This document shows, in pieces, positions 1 to 3,696 of a stretch of 5,381 nt of DNA. The translations under genes and the position numbers were made by a program. This DNA comes from an uncultured Bacteroidales bacterium (GTDB lineage Bacteria > Bacteroidota > Bacteroidia > Bacteroidales > Bacteroidaceae). The notes under the pieces were generated by a model that did not search any database, was not told the origin of the DNA, and was given only the letters and a program-made list of their open reading frames with translations. The DNA is taken from contig CADCOX010000193.1 in NCBI GenBank assembly GCA_902803195.1, positions 1-5,381 on the forward strand. Direction: 5' to 3'. Position 1 is the first letter of the stretch. Every line of letters starts with the position of its first letter.

Positions 1-15
1 CAATCACTCATCACG

Positions 16-399
16 ATGATTAAACTCAGTCAGAAGGAAGAAGAAGTGTTGGAGCACATCTGGCAGTTGGGCGAATGTACGCCCCGCGACGTGCTTCTGC
101 GCTACCCCGAGCCGCAACCGTTGCTCAACGGCATACAGAACGTGTTTCAGTCGTTGGAGCGCAAGGGCTACCTCGACCATCGGCGCGAAGGCCGCGGGTA
201 TGTCTATTGGGCCGTTGTCGAGAAAAAGGACTATGGCCGTTCGCGCCTGGGTGCGCTCATCGACCGCTACCTTGACGGATCCATCAAGGAACTCGTCGCC
301 TTCTTCGCCCACGAACAGAAGCTTAGCGCCGAGGAACTCAAGGAGATTATCGAGGAGATAGAACGCCCCGCCCATGAGGAGGGGAGTAATAGCCTCTGA
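16..399 (+). CDS. BlaI/MecI-family transcriptional repressor
   Basis: This 127-residue protein is a predicted dimeric DNA-binding repressor of the BlaI/MecI (penicillinase repressor) family. The N-terminal part (about residues 3-68) fits the family winged helix: an LSQKEEEVLEHIW opening helix, a helix-turn-helix around residues 22-50, and a wing ending in the typical RREGRGYVYW segment (residues 56-65). The C-terminal half (about 73-116) fits the dimerisation helices, with LIDRYLDGS followed by LSAEELKEIIEEIE. The length matches the family. The ATG at 16 was chosen because the protein then begins exactly where homologues begin; the frame is open to the window edge, so a longer start cannot be excluded. 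No Shine-Dalgarno sequence is visible. The gene ends 33 bases before an M56 peptidase, the classical partner that inactivates such repressors, so the two are probably co-transcribed. The promoter and any operator lie outside the window. The family call is secure; the target genes are unknown. Confidence 0.93.
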   Translation: MIKLSQKEEEVLEHIWQLGECTPRDVLLRYPEPQPLLNGIQNVFQSLERKGYLDHRREGRGYVYWAVVEKKDYGRSRLGALIDRYLDGSIKELVAFFAHEQKLSAEELKEIIEEIERPAHEEGSNSL

Positions 400-432
400 A
401 GACTGCTTTTAACGTCACATCATACTTCCAAC

Positions 433-2277
433 ATGATATATTTGATCAAGTTCAACCTCATTTTGGCGCTCTTGTGTCTGCTGTTTCAAGTGCTGATGCA
501 TCGCGACACGTTCTTTGGTGTGCGTCGGCTGATGCTGTGGGGCATCTACGTCACCGCCTTCGTACTGCCTGTGTGCAACCTGCAGGCACTCCTGACCGCC
601 GATGCTGCAGCCACGGGGATGGCCGAAGCCTATGCCCATCATGTCCTACCTACGCTCGAGGTCACAGCCATGCGCGTCGCCTCCATGGGTGTTGAGCAAA
701 GCGAGCCCGGTTGTGGGTTGTGGTTCGTAGGTATGATAGCTATTTGGGCGCTTGTCTACGTTATTCCCGTCGCATGGATGACGTTAAAACTCCTTTGGCA
801 GGTCGCCTATATCATCTATTTGAGGTGTACGTGCGTGCGCATAAAGGTCTCCGCTCTACTTCCTTCATTTTTCTGTTTTCCGCGTCCCTGCAGCCCCTTC
901 TCTTTCGGCCCTTGGATTTTCGTCCACCACGATGACATGGACGAGCAGACGTTGCGCGAGGTTCTCATCCATGAGCAGGCTCACGTGCGAGGTTGGCACA
1001 CGCTGGACATCCTCTTTTCCCGATTGGTATGCATCCTATTTTGGTGGAATCCAGCCGCTTGGATCATGCGGCGCGAAGTGCGCATGAACCTTGAATTCAT
1101 CGCAGATAAGGCCGTTTGCAATAGCGTCGATGATTCAGCTCCCTCCCAGGATGCTACCCTTAAGGCCTATCAATACCGCCTCCTCGGTTTCGCGATTCAA
1201 AAGAACGTAGCTACGATTGCAAATAATTTCAATGTCTTACCCTTAAAACGTAGAATCATTATGATGAACTTACGCAGAACCAGCCGCACGGGGATGGTCA
1301 AATATGCCCTCTACGTGCCCGTAGCAGCCGCGTTGCTCCTACTTTCAAATATCGATTCGCTGGCTCGCACCATAGCTGATAATGTTAAGAACCCGCTCAT
1401 CATCGTCGATGGCAAGCGCGTCAGCCCAGAGAGCTTCAAGCAGCTCACCCCCAAACAAATCGACCATGTGACGGTCTTCAAGGAAACTTCGTCTGTCAGT
1501 ATTTATGGCGATGATGGTCGGGACGGAGCGGTAGTTGTTACCTTGAAAGAACCGGACATAGTGAAGGCCGAAGGCATAGAGGCCACAGAAATCGAGCAGG
1601 AAGCCTTCGCACTCTCCGATGGCGACACCAAGCCTATCGTGATTAGTAAGCTTAATGCCTCGGGTCTTATGAAGGATAACCCCTTAATCGTCGTGAACGG
1701 AAAAGTCGTCACGCAGGAGGAGTTCGAGAACATCACTCCCGACAAGATTGAGAGCTTAACGGTATTGCAAGATGCTGCTGCTACCGCCCTTTGGGGCTCA
1801 CGCGGCGCCAACGGCGTCGTCGAGATCAAGACTAAGAATGCCCCTTCAGGGAAGGTGCTGAAAGACCCCGAGCAGTTGCCCGTGTACCCTGGTGGCGAAC
1901 AGGCATTGTATAGGGCTCTGAACACCCATGTCCACTATCCTGAAGTGGCGGTCGCTCATGGCGTTACGGGGCAAGTGTTGGTCAACTTCATCATTGAAGC
2001 CGACGGCACACTATCAAACGTCCATGCGGCTGATGTCCAGGACCTTGAAGGCCATAAGATGACCGGAGTAGCGGTCATCACCTACAACAAGAACCTCACG
2101 CCCGAAGAGGCCGAGAAAGCGCGTGCCGAAGAGAAACGTGCCGAGGCTGTTTCCGCTCTTAAGGATGCAGCCGTGCAGGCTGTCAATTCGCTCGAGGAGC
2201 GTTGGAAGCCTGGCATGCAGGACGGTCAGCCCGTCCGCGTCAGCTTCACCCTGCCCATTACTTTCATGCTGAGGTAG
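433..2277 (+). CDS. BlaR1/MecR1-like M56 membrane metallopeptidase with plug-like repeats and TonB C-terminal domain
   Basis: This 614-residue protein is a predicted inner-membrane zinc peptidase that would sense a signal and inactivate the upstream BlaI-type repressor. Hydrophobic segments lie at about residues 2-22, 33-54 and 95-130, with another near 193-212. The zinc motif HEQAH is at 180-184, followed by WWNPAAW (about 204-210) and the EFIAD motif with E221 and D225, as in peptidase family M56. A further membrane segment (about 289-305) leads to a presumably periplasmic C-terminal part. There is no penicillin-binding domain. Instead there are two related plug-like repeats (320-373 and 416-468) and a TonB C-terminal-like region from PVYPGG (483) through WKPG (591-594) to the end. 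The latter is about 40 residues longer than usual because of a charged helical insert (about 535-575, including EEAEKARAEEKRAEA). The ATG at 433 is the first after the in-frame repressor stop. M56 proteins with TonB-like tails are known in Bacteroidota; the ligand is unknown. Confidence 0.9.
   Translation: MIYLIKFNLILALLCLLFQVLMHRDTFFGVRRLMLWGIYVTAFVLPVCNLQALLTADAAATGMAEAYAHHVLPTLEVTAMRVASMGVEQSEPGCGLWFVGMIAIWALVYVIPVAWMTLKLLWQVAYIIYLRCTCVRIKVSALLPSFFCFPRPCSPFSFGPWIFVHHDDMDEQTLREVLIHEQAHVRGWHTLDILFSRLVCILFWWNPAAWIMRREVRMNLEFIADKAVCNSVDDSAPSQDATLKAYQYRLLGFAIQKNVATIANNFNVLPLKRRIIMMNLRRTSRTGMVKYALYVPVAAALLLLSNIDSLARTIADNVKNPLIIVDGKRVSPESFKQLTPKQIDHVTVFKETSSVSIYGDDGRDGAVVVTLKEPDIVKAEGIEATEIEQEAFALSDGDTKPIVISKLNASGLMKDNPLIVVNGKVVTQEEFENITPDKIESLTVLQDAAATALWGSRGANGVVEIKTKNAPSGKVLKDPEQLPVYPGGEQALYRALNTHVHYPEVAVAHGVTGQVLVNFIIEADGTLSNVHAADVQDLEGHKMTGVAVITYNKNLTPEEAEKARAEEKRAEAVSALKDAAVQAVNSLEERWKPGMQDGQPVRVSFTLPITFMLR
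1390..1551 (+). repeat. Plug-like repeat 1 of the M56 protein (coding)
   Basis: Residues 320-373 begin NPLIIVDGKRV and run through LTPKQIDHVTV to IYGDDGRDGAVVVT. This follows the pattern of the TonB-dependent receptor plug (SusC type: a 'displayed variable, IESITVLKDA, YGSRGANGV' series). It matches the second repeat, which starts 96 residues later, at about 20 of 53 aligned positions by eye. This copy is the more diverged: the usual SRGANG turn reads DDGRDG. The position after the last membrane segment suggests a periplasmic domain. Binding function is not known. Confidence 0.75.
1678..1836 (+). repeat. Plug-like repeat 2 of the M56 protein (coding)
   Basis: Residues 416-468 repeat the first copy: NPLIVVNGKVV, then ITPDKIESLTVLQDA, then LWGSRGANGVVEIKTK. 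The GSRGANGV stretch and the preceding 'IESLTVLQDA' closely resemble the plug of SusC-family receptors, so this is the better preserved copy. About 42 residues of less conserved linker separate the two repeats. An internal duplication is the simplest explanation. Confidence 0.8.
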
Positions 2278-2330
2278 CAGGCTTTTTAGGTTGAGGTAGC
2301 ATGCTATTCAGCTTGAAGTAGTGTCCTTAG
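2268..2330. repeat. Degenerate 22-base tandem repeat across the peptidase stop codon
   Basis: Three adjacent units are visible. Unit 1 (2268-2289) and unit 2 (2290-2311) agree at 18 of 22 positions and share the core TGAGGTAGCA. Unit 3 (2312-2330) is shorter and more diverged (TTGAAGTAG core, TTAG end). The peptidase stop TAG at 2275-2277 lies in unit 1, and the later units repeat the TAG without being translated. It looks like a small tandem duplication of the gene end. No function is evident. Confidence 0.6.
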
Positions 2331-2344
2331 TGCATCCAGAAAGC

Positions 2345-2376
2345 AAGAGGGCCGCCTGATTATAGGCAGCCCTCTT
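2345..2376 (+). terminator. Probable transcription terminator after the repressor-peptidase pair
   Basis: A 12-base arm AAGAGGGCCGCC pairs with GGCAGCCCTCTT around an 8-base loop, with one C-A mismatch. It lies 68 bases after the peptidase stop. The form (an AAGAGG-type arm with GCC next to the loop) resembles terminators common in Bacteroidales, but the following T tract is weak (TTATGCATTTG), so termination efficiency is uncertain. The inverted symmetry could also act on the opposite strand. Confidence 0.55.
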
Positions 2377-2551
2377 ATGCATTTGTGATTCCCGTGTGGG
2401 ATTGGTAGGCTTCAATAGTCCTTTTGGGCTTATTTTTAGGTCTCTAGGCTTTTGGACACAGTAGTGCCCCGCCCATTCGTACGGGTGCTCTACAACCCCT
2501 CTCGGCAGCATGCCTTGAGTCCCTTCGACTTGTTGGCCCTTAGCCCTTCTC

Positions 2552-2640
2552 CGCGTACATTCGCTCCGTCCTGCACGTATATTCGCTCAGCCTTGCGCGT
2601 ATATTCGCTTCGCCTTGCGCGTATATACGCGAAAGCACGT
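2552..2640. repeat. 22-base tandem array ending in a 14-base palindrome
   Basis: Three head-to-tail units of exactly 22 bases (2552-2573, 2574-2595, 2596-2617) share the plan CRCGTAYATTCGCT followed by a CCTTG-like or CCTG end. A fourth, diverged unit begins at 2618 with CGCGTATATACGCG (2618-2631), a perfect palindrome of 14 bases. The sequence then continues into CACGTACATATATA. There are no unique spacers, so this is not a CRISPR array. Reading it as protein on the minus strand gives only a periodic peptide. It could be a protein-binding array, a non-coding dispersed repeat or a local slippage product. Confidence 0.8.
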
Positions 2641-2753
2641 ACATATATAGGTATGCGGGGTAGGGTAGCGTCGTTGGAGGGGAGAAAGTGAAGAATTTTG
2701 CCCGTAAACGAAAGAAAAGGGTGAATGACAATCGTAAAGTCAAGAATTCTTTG

Positions 2754-2761
2754 TACCTTTG
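2754..2761 (+). promoter_or_regulatory. Bacteroidota-type -7 promoter element for ribE
   Basis: TACCTTTG fits the Bacteroidota primary-sigma -7 consensus TAnnTTTG exactly and is followed by GC. A good -33 TTTG is not seen at the expected distance (about 19-21 bases upstream); ATGACA at 2725-2730 is the nearest candidate and is weak. Transcription from here would give ribE a leader of roughly 110 bases. The position, in a long gap directly before a gene on the same strand, supports the call. Confidence 0.6.
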
Positions 2762-2762
2762 C

Positions 2763-2785
2763 AGGCGTAAAACGAAAGTATGCCT
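2763..2785 (+). other. Small stem-loop at the start of the ribE leader
   Basis: AGGCGTA (2763-2769) pairs with TATGCCT (2779-2785) through seven pairs including one G-U. The nine-base loop is exactly AAACGAAAG, the motif repeated through this leader. It sits at about the expected transcription start, so it could form the 5' end of the RNA. Function is unknown and chance cannot be ruled out. Confidence 0.4.
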
Positions 2786-2876
2786 AAACGAAGGAAGGCG
2801 CGATACGGGCGTATGCTCAAAACGAAGGTGCACGCGATACAGACGTAGGCGTCAAACGTAAGCTAAACGAAAGAAT

Positions 2877-3494
2877 ATGTTTTCGGGAATTGTAGAATCG
2901 ACGGCCACCGTGGTGGCTATAGAACGTGAGTTGGACAACCTGCATTTCACGCTCAGATGTGCGTTCACGGACGAACTGAAAATCGACCAGAGCATCGCGC
3001 ATAACGGTGTATGCCTCACTGTGGTACGCATCGAAGGTGATACTTATACTGTAACCGCCATGCGGGAGACGCTGGAGCGCTCCAACTTGGGTCTGCTCCA
3101 GGTGGGCGATGAGGTGAACGTGGAGCGCTCGATGCAGATGGGCGGCCGCTTGGACGGGCATATCGTTCAAGGGCACGTGGATCAGACGGCGCGTTGCATC
3201 CGCGTCGAGGACCAGGAGGGCAGCCATGAGTTCACGTTCGAGTACGACGTGGACCCCGAGATGGTCAGCCGCGGTTACTTCACGGTGGACAAAGGGTCGG
3301 TTTGCGTCAATGGCGTCTCGCTGACCGTGTGCCGCCCGACGAAGAACACGTTTGCCGTCTGCATTATCCCCTACACGTTCGACAATACTAACTTCCACTC
3401 CATCCACGAAGGGACCATCGTGAACATCGAGTTCGACATCCTGGGCAAGTATATTGCTCAGTATCAGGCGCGGATGAAAGAGCTAGAGGGGTGA
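2877..3494 (+). CDS. ribE: Riboflavin synthase, alpha subunit
   Basis: This 205-residue cytoplasmic enzyme converts two molecules of 6,7-dimethyl-8-ribityllumazine to riboflavin plus a pyrimidinedione, the last step of riboflavin synthesis. It has the two lumazine-binding barrel domains of the family (about residues 1-97 and 98-195). Domain 1 opens with MFSGIVE (usually MFTGIVE) and contains SIAHNGVCLTV (39-49), whose C46 matches the conserved active-site-region cysteine. The middle holds GGRLDGHIVQGHVD (89-102). Domain 2 contains GSVCVNGVSLTV (140-151) with S148 and T150. The length is normal for the family and no key segment is missing. The ATG at 2877 is fixed by the conserved N-terminus, which contributes to the active site. 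No Shine-Dalgarno sequence is evident. The gene stands alone, with a repeat-rich leader and a TACCTTTG promoter element upstream, and without other rib genes or an FMN riboswitch. Also named ribC in some species. Confidence 0.97.
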   Translation: MFSGIVESTATVVAIERELDNLHFTLRCAFTDELKIDQSIAHNGVCLTVVRIEGDTYTVTAMRETLERSNLGLLQVGDEVNVERSMQMGGRLDGHIVQGHVDQTARCIRVEDQEGSHEFTFEYDVDPEMVSRGYFTVDKGSVCVNGVSLTVCRPTKNTFAVCIIPYTFDNTNFHSIHEGTIVNIEFDILGKYIAQYQARMKELEG

Positions 3495-3500
3495 GGGGGA

Positions 3501-3519
3501 TTCGCGATAAAATCGCGAA
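3501..3519. terminator. Inverted repeat just after ribE, possible terminator
   Basis: TTCGCGAT and ATCGCGAA form a perfect 8-bp inverted repeat around AAA, starting six bases after the ribE stop codon. The position suits transcription termination or 3'-end protection of the mRNA. There is no T tract after it on the + strand (ATAAAGAACGGG follows), so a factor-independent terminator is doubtful, and a protein-binding site is an alternative. Confidence 0.4.
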
Positions 3520-3567
3520 ATAAAGAACGGGACGATGCCTCACCATCTACCCCCTCTCGGGAAAATT

Positions 3568-3602
3568 CTCACCCACTAACCAGCCCTCCAAAGGGCGAGG
3601 GG
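3568..3602 (-). repeat. GC-rich palindromic element, intergenic copy
   Basis: Read on the minus strand, this stretch runs CCCTCGCCC-TTT-GGAGGGC, then TGG, then GTGGGTGAG. The copy in glnS (3728-3759) runs CTCCCTCCC-loop-GGGAGGGC, then GG, then GTGGGAGAG. The shared order (C-rich arm, short loop, GAGGGC arm, GTGGG-GAG tail) suggests they are members of one repeat family in opposite orientation. Similar GC-rich palindromes are, to my recollection, scattered between genes in several Bacteroidota genomes. Confidence 0.5.
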
Positions 3603-3696
3603 GAAAGCCTTCGGCAAGGGCTGAGTGAAATCCAACTGCTTTGCAAGCGCCAAAGTGGTTGCCATCAAAATATAACTATACAATCATCATCAAGAT

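Larger units (their letters stand above)
2706..2873. repeat. Six dispersed AAACGAAAG-like motifs upstream of ribE
   Basis: AAACGAAAG or a close variant occurs at 2706, 2770, 2786 (AAACGAAGG), 2820 (AAACGAAGG), 2854 (AAACGTAAG) and 2865, the last ending three bases before the ribE start codon. Two copies belong to a longer degenerate 34-base tandem unit (2799-2832 and 2833-2866), each starting CGCGATAC and containing a GCGTA- or ACGTA-type segment before the motif. Five of the six lie downstream of the promoter element, so they would be in the leader RNA. Confidence 0.75.
2278..2876. other. Long repeat-rich intergenic region between the peptidase gene and ribE
   Basis: About 600 bases without a convincing gene. 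In order it holds the tail of the 22-base repeat at the peptidase stop, the probable terminator, about 170 bases in which I see nothing specific (2380-2551), a tandem array with a palindrome (2552-2640), and a block of AAACGAAAG-like motifs with the ribE promoter (2706-2873). Open frames crossing it on either strand, such as 2452-2691 (+) and 2540-2833 (-), are short, lack family features and simply translate the repeats, so I do not call them genes. Confidence 0.7.
3495..3696. other. Intergenic region between ribE and glnS
   Basis: About 200 bases with no gene. It carries the inverted repeat at 3501-3519 and a GC-rich palindromic element around 3568-3602, followed by a second nested symmetry: CAGCCCT (3581-3587) with AGGGCTG (3617-3623), and GCC-TTC-GGC (3607-3615). 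The last 40 bases before glnS are AT-rich, as is usual upstream of Bacteroidota start codons. I do not see a convincing promoter for glnS: CTGCTTTG at about 3638-3645 is only a partial -7 match. Confidence 0.6.

Noticed and set aside
2552..2640. CRISPR array
   Set aside because: Units are directly adjacent with no unique spacers, and no cas genes are in the window.
2452..2833. Short open frames on both strands across the repeat region (2452-2691 + and 2540-2833 -)
   Set aside because: The translations only reflect the 22-base repeats and have no domain, signal peptide or translation signal.
2762..2876. FMN riboswitch (RFN element) before ribE
   Set aside because: The conserved RFN segments such as AGGGGCAGGGTGAAA and the CCGACCGGCGGT-type block are not present in the leader.
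2817..3407. 196-codon open frame on the minus strand opposite ribE
   Set aside because: It lies entirely over a clear riboflavin synthase gene and its repeat-rich leader, shows no family motif, and has the composition expected of an antisense shadow.
3638..3645. CTGCTTTG as a -7 promoter element for glnS
   Set aside because: It keeps the TTTG half but lacks the TA at the first two positions and has no matching -33 element, so it is not reported as a promoter.
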